64,000 bases of DNA from Dromaius novaehollandiae (GCF_036370855.1 NC_088103.1:6077404-6141403), one strand, 5' to 3'; positions 35,476 to 49,143 are shown, counted from the first letter of the stretch. Notes: generated by a model from the sequence alone, not told the origin. Translations and numbers: made by a program.

Positions 35476-38400
35476 CAAGGAGTGCTGGCAGGGCTGTGTG
35501 TTTCCTGGCAGACATGCAGCTGGATGCAGAGCCGTTGCTGAGGGCTGGTTGTCGTGTTTGCCCATGAGATTTGCATTGCACTCTTCGGATTTCCACACCG
35601 ATAGAAGTCATGCTGTCAGCGTTGCATGAGACTGGTGTTTCTGCCTCCTTTCCCGGGTGAGGTCTACCTCTTACCTTTTAACCCAGGCACGGTTGTGTCA
35701 CCGTCTCTATGCATTAAAGTTTACGAGAGTGTGATCAGCCCTGTGCGTGCTGACACGCATTGCCAGTGAGTACCTGCAACAGAAAAGCCACGTGTGAGCA
35801 GCCTGAGCGTGCCTGGCTGCCTCAGAGCACCTTGCGCTTTGTATTAAGAAAGGGAAGGGAGGCTGCAGGCACTGTGCTGAGCTATCCCATAAAAGTATCT
35901 CCCAAAACCACCTATGCCACAAGGCCTGGGTGTTCCCGATGACGGGAACATTGCCCAACAGCACATTATCTAGCTTAAAGACAAATGCTGGTGTTTCGCT
36001 CCTGCACTCCCTGAGGTTCAGGACACCACATCTGAATTATAGGGCTGATGAAGAAGAGCAGATGGCATGACTGGAGAGAGATCGGGCTGTCAGATGTTTG
36101 ATGGACAAGTGTCAGCCTCTTTGTGGCCTCTCTTTATAAGCCAAGAGGACTTGCTCGCTCATTCCTGCTTTTCTTCTTGTCTGCATGGACAGGCCTGGAG
36201 CAACAGGTCAGGTCTGGTTTGTAATACATACTCTCCTTCTAACTCAGGCTGTTGCTGAAAGAAAGGTTACAGACTGACTTAAGAGGCTTTAATATTGCTC
36301 TGATCATTCACTTTGCGCTTCTAGAGAAAAGCGTGGAGAAATGAGGCATTTTGCTTGTCACCACAGTTAAAATTTTCTCTGAAGGATTCAGCCTTGCAGT
36401 TCTGCACCTGCACTCTGGTGTTTGTGAGCTTTGGTGCTTCCCAGTGAGGTTAGGGGATGCTGCAAATTCATGGCTTTGGTTAAACATTTCTGGGGGTCTG
36501 GTGATCTTCCTTCCAGTTTGGCCGTGTGGAGGGGACAAGGACATCCCCACATCTATAGCTTTGTTTGCCCAGAGTCAATGCTTGGAGAAAACCATCTCCG
36601 AGAGGGGACAGTGACCATCTTTGCTGTCCTGCTTGCCTGTGCCCAGGGACTTGTAGCTGAGCAACAGTTTGCTGCTACGTACAGCAATTCAGGCTCTAGA
36701 TATTGAGATGTGTTACCATGTCTCCTCTGCGAAAGGCACCGGCACAGTCTTGGACACTTCCCAGTTAGCTGATGTGCTCTGGTACTTTGGCTGGACGCAA
36801 ATGCTGTGAGAACCCCCAGCTGAGTAGGAGGGCCCAAAACATGCTGGGTCTGAGACGAAGGCCACAGTGGGGAAGTGCTGATGCTCCAGCTGTGTCCGGA
36901 GCGTGGCATTGTGCGGGTGTGCCTGCCAGCCAGAGGTGAACAGCCAGGTGCAGGCTCTGCTGTCCCCACGTTAGAGCTTGGAGCAGATCGCTTTGCTCTT
37001 GCAGAGCTCTGCAGAAGCAAGGCAGAGCTGGGCTCATGCTAGGCTAATGTGGGAACCTCCCCTGCAAGGCGTAATTCCCAGCACAGCACTCAGATCCCAT
37101 CTCCTGAGCCCTTCTGGTCACACCATTCCCTTCCCAGGTGCTGGTGCAGCTCCAGAAAAAGGGTATCTTTAAAGTGACATGTGCATCAGCTCTACAAGAA
37201 AATACAATCAGTATGAAAACTCAGGGTGAGTTCTGCAACAGGAAAACAGCAGTGGAAAGCATCTAGTTATAACCTGAGCAGAGAGGGCCTGTCTGGCATC
37301 TATTAATTCCTGTGCGGGCCTTGCTTCTCAGCCCCTTGCAATCCACACGACTCATTGAGGCAGTTATTTTGGTGATTTGGTCTGTCTCTGATCCGCCAGG
37401 CACAGCCTGCACTGTCTTGCCTGCAAACACGTGCACTCGAGCCTGCCCGCCTGCCTTCCCATCACGTGCTTTCAGGCAGTCCAGAGGGGCTTTGGGCCAA
37501 AAACACCTTAAAATGATGACTTGAACAAATGAAACCAGCCTCTAATTGTGTGCCACTTGTGTTCAGTGACAGGAAAAGGTAAGTGTTAGTAGGGGAGGTG
37601 CAGGTTTAGCAGTGCTGTGTATCTAACTGGATTGGGTAGTAATCCACCCTCTCCTCCCAGTCATCCCAGGACGTCCTCCCCTGCACAAAGACATGTAGGC
37701 ACCAAGATATTGTTGGTGGACTTGAACACAGAGCAAGATTTGTATTGATGCTCTGGTACAAATTGACATAATAAGCTTTTTGCGTTGCCCACATGGTGCT
37801 ACGCAGTGGGTAGATGTTCCTGTTTCTCTCAGAAGCTCAGGAAGGCCCTGCTTTCAAGGCTGTAACACTGTTGGAAGACGTGCTTAGGTACCTCCTCTGG
37901 GAGCAGGAGACTCTTTTATGAACTGCAAGAGGGTGGTTAGTAGACAGGTTCCTTCCAGACCTGCCCTGAACTCCAGGCCGCCCTGGGTTGAGGTGCACAA
38001 GAAGATTTTGTGGGCCATGAGGAGGGAAGGGCAGCCTAGGACCACACAGAGACATTTTATAAACCACTGAAGGCAGGGATGGAGAAGGGGACCCCACCGG
38101 CTTCCTGCCCTTCAGATCCCCGTGGGGACCGCGGGGATGCACAGGCGAGGCGGGGTGCGGGCAGGTGACTGTGAGCATGTCCTCCTCTCACCAGCTCTGT
38201 CCTCCTCTCTCTGCGCCCACCACGGTTCCTGCTCTTCCCTGCACCGAGCGGCTCAGCCTGCTCACTGTGACCCCCCCTTCTCTCCCAGGCGGTGTTACAG
38301 GGACAGGAGATGTGGCTGTGCCTCGCGGCCCTGCGTCTGGCCCTGGGAGTGAGCAATGCCGTCGTGCTTGGGAGAGCGAGCCGCGAGAACCCGGAGCAGT

Positions 38401-40336
38401 TCATGAACGTTGTAAGTTCCTCGGTGTGAACCTGACCCTCCACCGTGGTCTGGTTCAACTGGGCGATGGAGGTGTGGTCTTTATCCTGGGCTTTCTCAAG
38501 TGCTTGTGTGAGGATGAGGGATGTTAGCGAAAAGTCCTCTCCTGTGGGACCTCAAGGCCCTTCAGCTGTGCATCGCCTCTGGCATCTCCATCAGTGCGGG
38601 TTCCTTGCAGGGGGAGGGCATGGCCCCCAGCTTGCACTGGGCCGTCAGGAAGGCCATCGTGGACCTGTTTTTGCAGCAGTGCAACTCACTTCATGCCCTC
38701 AGCCTGGAAGAGGGTCAGTCTCCAGCCCTCCTGTAGTGCTACTGAGGCTTCATACACCATGTGCACGTGAAGGGGGCACAAGACAGCACGACTGGCACAG
38801 TGCAGGTGATATTGTGTCCGTCTCAGAGCAGATATAGTATGATGGAAACCACAAGGTCATCCTTTCCCATCTATCTTTTCTCCGGCAGAGCCAGAAGATC
38901 TTTTTCCAAGGGTATCCCAACGAGGAGTATGAAGTATTGACAGAGGACGGCTATTTTCTCACTATGAACCGCATTCCTCATGGCAGAGCGGATGCTGGGA
39001 ACACAGGTGGGCTCAGTTTCAGTTCACAAGCAACTAAATGCGAAGTGAAGTTACGACCTTATAAGTGGATGAGGAAGAGTGTTACAGGAAACCAGTTCAA
39101 ATTCCTATGCCTTTAAACAAGATTTCTTGATGTAGGAAGAGCAATAAGAGGTTTTGTGTGGGCAGCCTGTCACTCTCATCTCCGTATTGAGGATCTTTTA
39201 GTTTGGGAAAGTCAATGAAGGAGCAATTTCTTTGACTGACTCTGGACTGTGAGGAGGTGGAGTCTGGGAACAGGGTGAGACGCAGCTCCTCCTGGGAGGG
39301 AAACACACTTTTTTCTCTGTGCTGTTGGTGAGGAGGGAACAGATCTTGAGCTGGCCCGGGGAACACGAGCGTGTTTCACCGAAAGCTGAGCAGGCCCGGG
39401 ATGGGGCAGCATGATGTTACAGAGTCCCAGCGCCTGGGGAAGAAGGGGCTGTGGTTGCTCCTTCCTTGGAGCAAACCCACCTCCATATGCCAAGGTTTTC
39501 TGAAGGCGCAGGGCCACGAAATGCCAAATGTTTCAAAGTGGAGAAGAAGCACCAGCAGAGAGAGGAAAATTATGAGATAAGGAAATATTTGAAGTGCAAC
39601 CTGCAGAAAAAAGAAATTACTGGGACAGAGGAGACCATTTCTTTTCCATATTGTTTTGTTGTTGTTGTCGTAGTTTTTTCTATGACGAACTCAGTTTCTT
39701 CTCTTTCAGGACCCAGGTCCCCAGTGTTGATAGTGCATGGCTTTAGTTTAGATGGTGGTGACTGGGTGGACAACTTCCCTAGTACCAGCCTGGTGTTCAT
39801 CCTCGCAGATGCAGGATATGACGTTTGGTTGGGGAACAGCAGAGGGAACAGCTGGTCCTGGTGACACCTGAACCTTTCAACTGACCAAGAGGAATTTTGG
39901 GATTTCAGGTAAGGCGGCTCATGAGCTCAAGGGTTGGGGGAAGCTGAGCTCCCAAAGCTGCCCGCGTGTCCTCACAAGGGACCATGGCCGTATCCGGTGG
40001 CCAGGTCTTTCTGCTCCATGGAGGTAGGTGCTGGCTGGGGACCAGGGTGCAGGATGCTGGGAGAGAAGGGGCAGCTCTGCCTGCGGCGTTTCCCAGGGAC
40101 TTGATGTCTAGACTGAACTGGAGACTGGTCAGGGCAGAGACTTCCCCAAGAGTTGTGCCCTGAGCTGTGTTGGCCCATGGCAAAGCCAGCTCCAGGCCTT
40201 GTGTAGGTTTGTGTTGGATCCATCTCTGCCTGAGGACTTCTTGGTCAGCAACATCTGTTCCGCTCAGGTGCTGCAGGATCATGGCCAGGCTCAGGCTGGA
40301 AGGACCCCTGACTTGGGGTTTCCAGACCAGCTGCGG

Positions 40337-40440
40337 TTCACCACGTGGCCAACACACCAGCTACAGCAGGTTGTGCCACTTGAGGAACAGTGTCCATCAT
40401 ACTCAGGTGTCCTGTGTGACCTCAGAAAGCTAGCGTTGGC
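40337..40440 (+). pseudogene. Possible decayed exon 4 of the plus-strand lipase pseudogene
   Basis: Between exons 3 and 5, the stretch ttcaccacgtggccaacaca then ccagctaca lines up in order with exon 4 of the intact gene (ttcatgaaatggcc ... ccagcaaca). A later piece, gaggaacagtgtccatcata, resembles the gaacag/caattgtac part. The serine-elbow codons cannot be recognised. The match is weak and may be chance. Confidence 0.3.
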
Positions 40441-43439
40441 CACACTTGAGTAGAGGAGGGGTGACCTTCACCGAACCTCTCTCAGCCATGGAGAAATGTT
40501 AATGGCAAACTACAGCCAGCAAAGAAGTTTGTGCATTTTTATGTCTTATCCCTGCTCATGATGCACTCCACTTACCCCTTTTCCCCTCAAGAAATTCACT
40601 TTACAGAGGGAGAGATTTTCTCTTCCCCTCTGCCCTGATTCTGAGCTGCTTATCAAACCAAGGAGCCAGCCACTTCCAGCTCTAGGCTCCTTTTTTAGCA
40701 ACAAAATGTTCAGTCAGGGCCCAGGTCTGTGATTTCCTAAATCAGACCAGATGTTGGGACATATGCCACATTGGTATCATCACTGTTTGGGTTATTGTTG
40801 TGATCTCTTGTTGTTTTTCAGGTTTCACAGCATTTTCGGCCATGCTACAGCTGGCTGAGAAAATCAGATTGTTCTTTGGATTGGCTCCCCTGTACACCTT
40901 TCACCAAGTTAGAGGTCCTGTCTTAAAACTGGCATTTTTACCAGACACACTACTGAAGATATGTTATTTGTCTATGTTTTATTACCATATCTATTCCCAC
41001 CGAATTAGCGAAATCCAGGAGAAATCTGAAACCAGTGTTTTCTATGTTGCTACTGCTAACCTGCTCTTGTGCGCTGAGCCCCTGCCTACAGCAGGTGTTG
41101 GAGAGAGGTGTAGGGAGAGGAGAGAGAGGATCCCAAACAGCAGAGACCTCTCTCCTTCCAGCTGACCATGGCCAGATTTCAGAGTCTGAAATACCCAGAT
41201 CTCTCTGTCATTAACACTTATGTTTTTACTCATTGAACTCACTCTTGACTGCAGGCCTGCAGCGTAGGAAGTGCAGGCAACAGCCCCCAGCCACCCTTGT
41301 TTCACCCTTTGCTCCCAGTAGCCAGAGACAGATTTGGAAGGGGAGCTGGCATCCTTCGTAGACACGTTCCACCTGAGGAGCATCTATAAATGGAGATTAT
41401 ATGCTAGGATGAAGAAGTCTCTGCAAAATGCAGATCTTCCAACTGTACCAAAATACCATCTCAACCTTAACTAAACAAAAGTTGGGATATCTTTCTTGGA
41501 GTGTGAGACAAAAGGTTTGTCTTCCCACTGAATGTTCTGTAGGCAGCCTTTTCCAAAGGAAAAGCGCTTGATAAGAACGTTTCCATTTGGGATTGCTACA
41601 AAACCCTTTTCCTCCACCAGCTGAAGCAACGCCGTTTGCTCTTTCCCATTGCATATCCTTCACCGAGAACTGATGAAGTCCCACCTGGAGCTGGAGCAGC
41701 CTCTGTCCCTGTTGCTACTGAATGTTACACAAGCCATGAAGGGTGCCTAGCCGTGTTGGCTGGACACCATTCAGCTGAGCTGAGCTTTAAATGTTGGTAC
41801 ATTTTAAATCATCATAAAATGCACGAGGAAGACGGGGACAAAGGCATGCCTTGGAAAGGAAGATTGTGGTTATTTACTGATCTGGCACTCAGGTGCAACC
41901 GTAAGTAAGTCTCGCTAGGCTGGTTAGCCAGACAAAGTCAGACCCTCCAATATCAGGAATTGCATATCAGACTTGTTTGGAGCCAAGTGGTTCCGTATCC
42001 GACCTCTGAAAAGGGAATGTGTATTGCAGGACCGCAGTGACCAGTGCTCTTGTGCTTTTACAGGCAATATTTGGAACAAAACAACTGACACTGGTGGGAA
42101 GGAAAGAGAGAGCCGCTCTTGCCAAGATATGCAGCAATCTGCTAATTGCTGAAGTTTGTGTAAATGAGGTTTTCCTTATTGGTGGATATAATAAAAAGAA
42201 CGTGAACGTGGTAGGTACATTAGCCTTTCCAGTTCACAGCAATCCGTACATGCCCATTTCCAGATTCCCTCGTGCTTTTCCTAGACATCTAAAAATAGCT
42301 AATAAGACACAAAAATTAGTCTTCACTGTTGCAGAGCTCTTCTAGGTGCTTCTCCCCAGCCTGCCCTGTGTACATGCATTTTATCTGTCTGCTATGGAAT
42401 GATGAAAGACTTAAAAGATCATTCTGGCATAGGAAAGTGGAATCAGTTATATGACTTTCGAAAGCCGGACAGAAGCAAATGCCTTAATCCTGTAGTTGTT
42501 AAATCCTGAACTAGAATGCTGTGCTATGCCTGTGTTTGGGGTGATTTTCCAGTGTAAAGAACACTTGCTTCAACAGTCAGGGCTACATTTACTTCATATT
42601 TCCTGCAGCTATGTGGAACTTTCATAATAACTGCATAACTAAAGGTGCCACATTCTTTAATCTAATATGTTGTGCATAAAGAATCTGAACAATAATGTAG
42701 GTAAATATAATCTAAAGAATCCTATGAGAATTAATTCGATTTCACCGCAGCATTTTCTCTAATGTCATGTTTCCCTTTTGAAATCTGTGTAGAATTTCAT
42801 TGAGAAATAACTGACAACCAGTTACTGAGTGATAAGTTGAGGTTATAAGCATGACATAAACAGACATAAAAAATACACTTTTATAAGTGTATAGTCTCCT
42901 CACTAGATGATACTTCATTCAATTACAACCTCTGCTTACAAACTAGTTTTTGAGATGTTAATGAGGCTCTCCAGTCAAAAACAACTACTCGTTTCTGAAA
43001 ACATCCACAAGGAACTAGACAATTCCATAATGATAAATTCAATAAAGCTTGCTGGAAAATATGCAAGTCTATTAAAACAAGGCAAGACAGGAGGATGCAA
43101 CGAACAAATGGCAGTAAGAACAGAGATAATATACAGGTCAGGATATACAAGATAATATGCGTCATGATGATACAATATATAGAACTGATATATAGATATA
43201 CCTTGTGCAGGTAACAAGATTTACAAGTATTTGAGGCTGCTTGCTCTAGGGAGTTGTGCTAGCTTTGTGAAATGCAAGCAGAGGAAATGAAGACCTTAAT
43301 GTGGCAAAAGACTGTTGAACTGTGGCTATGCTGATAAATAGACTCTCTCCTTTTGGGTGATTTCTAGGATTCTTTGCAGTCAACCATCATCTTTCCTGTA
43401 TGGAATAATTAAACATCATCTCCAAAGTCTGCCACCTTG

Positions 43440-43910
43440 CTGCCAACTCTTTTTCCAGATCGGCAATGAATACAATCAACATTTTGGGCCCCAGCACAGA
43501 TCCCTGCGGCACTATGTTCACCCTCCACGGAGCAAACCAACCATCCTAACCTTTTTCTCCTATCCTTTAATGAAGCCACCGGACACCCCTCCCTCTCAGC
43601 CTAGAGCAGAGAAACATCAGAGCCTTTTGGTAGCAACCTTGATGGAGTCTGCATCAGTGGGCGCTCCCTTATCCACATGCTCATGAGATATGACTGACTT
43701 TGCAAAAGCCATGTGAACTCTTTCCCCAGCTGCACACCTCTGCTATAACTTTATTCTTTGGCAGAGGTGATATTAATTTTCTAAGTGTGGGTGTGAGGTT
43801 TACTGCTCTATACTTCATCTTTTCCTCTATGGGACTGCTTTAAAAAATGGGCTTTATATTGTTCACCTTCCAGCGATACTGAGGCAGGGTTAAGTAGGAA
43901 GTTATACGGC
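43440..43910 (+). mobile_element. Old CR1/L3-type LINE fragment in intron 6 of the pseudogene
   Basis: Contains gggccccagcacagatccct followed by gcggcactatgttcaccctc, later agagccttttggtagcaacc, and ttaaaaaatgggctttatat followed by gttcaccttccagcgatact. This order is typical of the ancient CR1/L3 LINEs of amniotes (cccagcactgatccctg ... ttttccaatcatctggg). Heavily diverged. Confidence 0.65.
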
Positions 43911-46029
43911 ATATTTTGTGGTTCATACACTTCATCACCAAGTGCCTTTAGAGTGCTGGAGTGAGCATCTTTGGGGGAGGAATTTTATTACAGTTCACTG
44001 ATCTAAACATCTCTCTTGCTGTAAAATGATTTTTATATTTGAATGTACAATTTACATAGCTAGTAGGAGAGGGATAAACAATGAGAATAAAAAGCAAATA
44101 GATAAGACATAAAAACACTGTTCAAGGCAGTGGTTATTCGGAGATTTCTTTCAGTGATGTTCACTATGTCGAGGTTTGAATTATTCCAAAATAGGATGCC
44201 TGAGTAGAAAAGAACCATTTTTGATTGTGTCTGCAAGGGAATGTGAGCTCCTGCCTCATTTTCTGTGACAAATTTAGAGAAAAAAAAATTGATTGGATCG
44301 GATGTATTTCCATTTTAAAGTGATGGTTAGTTGGTTTAACTTTAAATATCTACTCCTAGCTCTGACCAGAAAAACGTTGCTAGAGCATTTGAAAAATGTG
44401 TATTGCAGTTATAAGATGGAATGATTTTTTTTGTCTAGACAGATTTTCATCATTCTCAAATCACTTAGAAAATACTTTCTTTTTACTGCGGAGCCGACTG
44501 GATGTATACTTAGCACATTTTCCCGACTATACTTCAGTAAAAACTCTGCTCCACTGGGGACAGGTATTTTACAAAGACCTGGAAACCAATGCTTTCTTTT
44601 ATAATTTCTGAATATGATACGCTGCTTCATTCACACTGGAGACAGATAAGAAGGTAAAAGCAGCTAAGGCCAATAAAAGTAATTTTAAAAATGCTCCATC
44701 AAGATGTCTGAAAAGCCACAGCTGTCTCTGGCAGGCCAAGGTAAAGCCACCAAAATGCCTGCTTCTGTCCCAGGTAAGGGGACCGTCTGCCATCTCAGGC
44801 AGATGTTTTGGGGACGCTTTCTCTGCTCTGGCCACTTCTCGGCTTGGTCCTCTGCCACGTGTCTCCCAGATCTTTGAACCCCACGAGCTCCAGGTCTTCC
44901 ATCCTGGCCGTGGCTGACCGTCATTTCTGGTGTCTGGAGTGTTTGTGCTCACCCATGCCACGGGCCGAGCACCCTCCCTCTGGTTCCCCAGACCCCCTGA
45001 CTGGGGCCACTGCCGAGCTGCCCCCCGACCCAGAGGGGCTCTGGAGGGAAGGCCAGGGCTTGCAGGACGGGCAGCAGCAGGCACCAGCCCCAGCATCGGG
45101 GCTGTGCTGGGGCAGAGACCGCTCGCCTCAGCCTTGCGCTTGGTCCTTTCCTCACCGTGGGGCTGGCCCAGGCCATTACCCTTACGGTGTTAATGCTTTG
45201 CCTCTGCCTTTCAGACTGCCAAAACGGGGGAGTTCGAGCAGTTTGACTACGGGGAGAAAAACCAAGAGAAATACAGCCAGGTGGGCTGGGGACTTGTGAG
45301 AGTGAAGTAGGTCGCAAAAAGGGGAGAAGAGGGTGAGGCTGACGGAGACTGGGATGGAGGCTCTCCCGTGGTCTAGCACACTTGTTATCCCTCGGTGGCT
45401 GGGTCCTCCATCAGAGGACAGCCATTCTGCTCATGCCAACCCACTGCTGCAGGCACAGGGAAGCCTTCTCCGTGCGAGTGAGGGTCTGGAGCAGCTGGAG
45501 CCCATCGTGGCTGGCCTTTCCTCCTGGACGCTGAAAGACAGTGCCGTCGGTTCACTGGAGTCATTAGTATTCTTGCCCTTTAATAACCCGACAGTTTTTC
45601 TCCCCAGTCCACCCCCTTCCTTTTACAGGATGGAAGACATGACTGTGCCGACTGCCCTGCAGAGTGGCGGACAGGACTGGGTGAATCCCCCTGCGGAGAC
45701 CGAACGCTTGCTCCCTCGCATTGCTAACCTCATTCACCATGAGCATTTCCCGGACTGGAACCACTTTGACCATCACTGGGGCCAGGATGCCCCTCAGCGC
45801 ATGTACAGGAAGATTGCCGATCTGATGGAGAAAAATCCGTGAAAGCTGCACAGGCTGCCGTATGGAAGGTCCACTCATTCCCCTGCCCTTGGGGTGACTA
45901 GCTTTTTGTGGGGACTGTCACTCTGCTTTTTCCTTTCTTGAAACATCTCTTATCCATCTATTGCACACTGATTTAATGGGTTAAATGTAATTATGCAATT
46001 TCTGCCTGCCCTCTGTGACTATAGCTTGC

Positions 46030-46035
46030 AATAAA
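46030..46035 (+). terminator. Poly(A) signal of the plus-strand lipase pseudogene
   Basis: AATAAA (gcaataaacg) about 190 nt after the terminal stop codon. The 3' flank between stop and signal is also homologous to the inverted copy at 49.2-49.4 kb. Confidence 0.65.
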
Positions 46036-46040
46036 CGTCT

Positions 46041-49000
46041 GCATCACAGCCTAGCTCTGGCTCTTCACTAGATGGACACCGTGGTTGTGCTTGCACCCCA
46101 TTGCCGGTGGCAAAGTGTGCTGGAGCCCTAGGCTGGGGGTGGTGACTTTTTCCTGTTCCTAGCTCACGGCATTACAACCACCTTTCCAAGCACCATCTCA
46201 TGTCCGAACCTCTCAGGTGGTGGAAACCACAGGCTGGGCTCCTCTGCTGCCCTGAGCTTTCCTGCCGACACCTACACAGCTCCTCCTGTGACTGTGGGTG
46301 TCTCCTTCCTGATAGCTGTACTTAAAGAAAAGACCTGAAGAACACATCTGCATTGATCAACACCCCTCCTCATCACCCTCAGAAACATCTTCCTTTTCTG
46401 GATTCCTTCCTAAGCCCTTCTTCTAATTGGGAAGTGTCTTCAACTGTACAGTCTCTCTTCAGCTGTGATGCGTTGCCATTACCATGATTTGATAAGAAGA
46501 CATTTGGGACTGAAATTTTAGTCCAGAAATTTAGCATACGCTTTGGGGTGTGAGTTCAGTCGAAGGAGGGGTGGAAAGTGACCTTTGTCTATGGCCCTGG
46601 AATGACTGGAGGAGATAAACACTGACTCCAGAAGAGAAATAGTTCATCTGAGTGGAAGGAAACCAGAAAGGTAGATGCATGCCACATGTCCAAGAGGTTG
46701 TGAAAGGGCAGCTTTTAGGCTTCTGCATTTAGACAGGTTTTTCTTGGGAGATAAGTGACTCAGAACTGTGTTTCCTGGTCACCTCTTGGGGTATGTCTTG
46801 AGGCAAAACCCAGCAATGTTTTCAAGGAAGTTAAATTAAAATTGCCAACAACATTACCTAAGAATAATGCTCTGTACTGAGCATGAGCGTTTGAAAAATC
46901 TTTTCTCTCTCAACCTCCGAAAGATGTGTAATGCTCAGCTGTGAGATCTATATAAGCTTAAGCGGTGTGGGAAGAATAGGCGGGGGTTGAAAAGAGAATT
47001 TCTTTTCACACAGGGAAGAATTGGGCATCACAGAGATTTTAGCTGATGTTGCACTTGCTGGGCACTGCTGCTGCCCCAGCTTTTGCTGTGGAGCTATGAG
47101 GAGATGGCCCAAGAAGGAAGGACTTGCCATTTCATAGCATTCAGGGCAAGGGATACCCCAAAGTGCTGGTGATTTCGACAAGATATTCCCAGACTGGCAG
47201 CCCTGCGTGCCTGGAGATCTGACAGTGCAGCATGTGGAAACGCCATCCCATGCAAGGGGACCTTCCACCCATCCCCGACCTAGCTCCCAGAGACTGCTGC
47301 AGATGTCCTGTGTGTCCTGCACAGGAACGTACACCACGGGGCCGTGAGGAGCAGGGGACAAGCTTTCCCTCCATGTGCACCATGGGGCGCTCGGTTCCCC
47401 TCCGGGTCCACCCTGGAGCCCTCGGTCCCATCCGTCTGAACCCTGGGGCCCTTGGATGCCTCTGAATCATCACCTGGTGGTTTTTCCTCATAGGACCTGA
47501 GCTACAAGAAAGCTGCTCAGTGATGGGCCAGCAACGGCACCACTTTATGTTCCTGCCCCTCCTTGCCAGATCCTCCATGGCACCAGCTTTTAGGCCTCGG
47601 AAAAGTGTTCTTACAGCCTTGCTCCCCATTCCTGCTCCCGTGTGGCGGGTGGCATTTGCTGCAGTGGCAGACTGCCATCCTTTAGGTATGCTGTGTGACC
47701 CGAGCTGCGATCTCCTGGCCCTGCCTGGCCCCCGAAGAGAGCCTGCTGTCCTGGTGATGTGCCGCTCGCTTTTACTGCTCCCTTCCTACAGCCCCGGGGC
47801 GGCTATGGAGACCGGTGTTCCCTTCCCAGAAGCGAGCAGTGCTTTGACACTCCTAGGAAAGACCCTGGCATGACCGGGAGGCTTTAAGGCTGACTCACAC
47901 GGAGGCTTGTGTGTGCACCGTGGCGTGGCCAGGAGCATCATTTCAAGGCAAGCTCAGGTTGGATGAGGGCCACTGGACCCTACTGAGGTGCGAGGACCTG
48001 GACTGAGCTCGTGCTGTAGGTAAATAAGCCAGGACCTACCTGTGCACACCCTTTCCCTCCTAAGCACGGGGACAACGCAGCTTTGCTGAGGTGGTGAGTA
48101 CCACAGTGGGCAGCAGGTTTTGCAGGGGGTGGATAGGAGGTGTGTTGCCTGCCCTTCCCTGGCCCCCTGCTCTGCTGTCCCATCTCCTTGGGATCCTTTA
48201 GCCCTGCAAGAGAGATGCTCTGCCTCCAGCCCAAGGGAGGGAAGGGGTGGTGCAGTGGTAGAGACAACTGTGCGGGCTCAGGACAAGGGTCTGTCAGTTT
48301 GGAGCCTCTGCCTGAGCCCCCTGAGATAAGTCCACAGGACCCAGGCATCCCAGGGCTCTTCTTAACCTCGTCCCCTATAGCATCCCACTAAACCCAAAGT
48401 AACCCCATTAAGGGTTTAACACTGGTGAAGAGCAGACCTGCAGCAGCCTGCAGCAGCAGACTGAGGAAAACAGCACGTGTAAAAATTGAAAAAATGGAGG
48501 TAAAAAACCCCATAGTCACGATTCAAGTTATTTCCTAGGGAAGAAGTGTTTTCCCTTAAGTGAGTTCCCATGTGGTCTAACTGGTCTTCACCTGATTAAC
48601 CAGGCCAAAGTGGAGGATCCAATGCAAAGTTGTCAGGATCTGTGAGCTGAGCTGTCCATGTGTCTTACGGGATGCTGCTGTCCCTGAAAAGTAAAGGTTC
48701 ATTTCAAGAGCACTATGCCCTGTCCACTTGCTGCCTATTCCTGCCCTGCCAACAGCGATGGATTTACTGGCAGGGAAACCAGGCTGCACATGGCCACAAC
48801 TGGCTGGGGAGTCACGGGCCTTGAACGGGGCACTCTGCAGGGCATCATCATGCGTGGCCAGGACTCTGCAAGGACAGGGTTTCTAGGCCAAGGTTTGCCA
48901 CTGGGAAAGGAAAGCGCAAAGCCGCATGTGCTGGCACAAAGGCTCAGCACAGTTTGGAAGTGCCCTGTTTGCCACTTCCAGTGTCCAAATGGCTGGATAT

Positions 49001-49138
49001 GAGTGCACTGAAAGGCGCTTGTAACGCCGAGAGCTGGGATTCCAGGCATAAGCTCTTAAACACCTGGCCCGCATTAGTGGGGTGCAAGTGCAACCGCAGT
49101 GATGCCCAACAAGGAAGGAGTCAGATCTCTGCTGTAAG
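46041..49138. other. Intergenic region between the pseudogene and the inverted terminal exon
   Basis: About 3 kb without a recognised gene or mobile element. It is GC-rich in parts (47.2-48.4 kb), where long open frames appear on both strands, but none carries motifs or splice borders that I can defend. It forms the spacer of the inverted repeat described at 45.3-46.0 and 49.2-49.7 kb. Confidence 0.45.
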
Positions 49139-49143
49139 TTATT

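Larger units (their letters stand above)
17925..38309. other. 20-kb intergenic region between two divergently oriented lipase loci
   Basis: No gene is supported here. It should contain both promoters: that of the minus-strand lipase near 17.9-18.5 kb and that of the plus-strand pseudogene near 38 kb. It holds CR1 fragments at about 19.2, 26.1, 27.2, 30.6, 33.8 and 35.4 kb, an AT-rich low-complexity tract at 23.69-23.80 kb, a GC-rich stretch at 24.3-24.5 kb, and one copy of an unidentified repeat at 28.5 kb. Several open frames of 60-220 codons exist in the GC-rich parts, but none shows family motifs or exon borders that I recognise. Confidence 0.5.
38310..45842 (+). pseudogene. Acid lipase family pseudogene (LIPM-like), eight of nine exons recognisable
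   Basis: Exons: 38310-38411 (signal peptide MWLCLAALRLALGVSNA, ends MNV before gtaagt), 38889-39006, 39710-39908, 40822-40958, 42064-42210, 44492-44563, 45215-45280, 45608-45842. Lengths match the intact copies. Damage seen: TGA at 39862-39864 where the right-hand gene has CGA; no clear exon 4, so the GxSxG serine is lost; the exon 5 donor reads AT (atatgt) instead of GT; the exon 7 acceptor reads GG (actgcgg) instead of AG; exon 9 is 235 rather than 234 nt, an extra C near 45611-45615 shifting the frame. The catalytic acid position is Glu (PPAETER). The remaining frames are well kept, so the loss looks recent. Sequence similarity in exon 9 is highest to the fragment at 49.4 kb. Confidence 0.92.
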
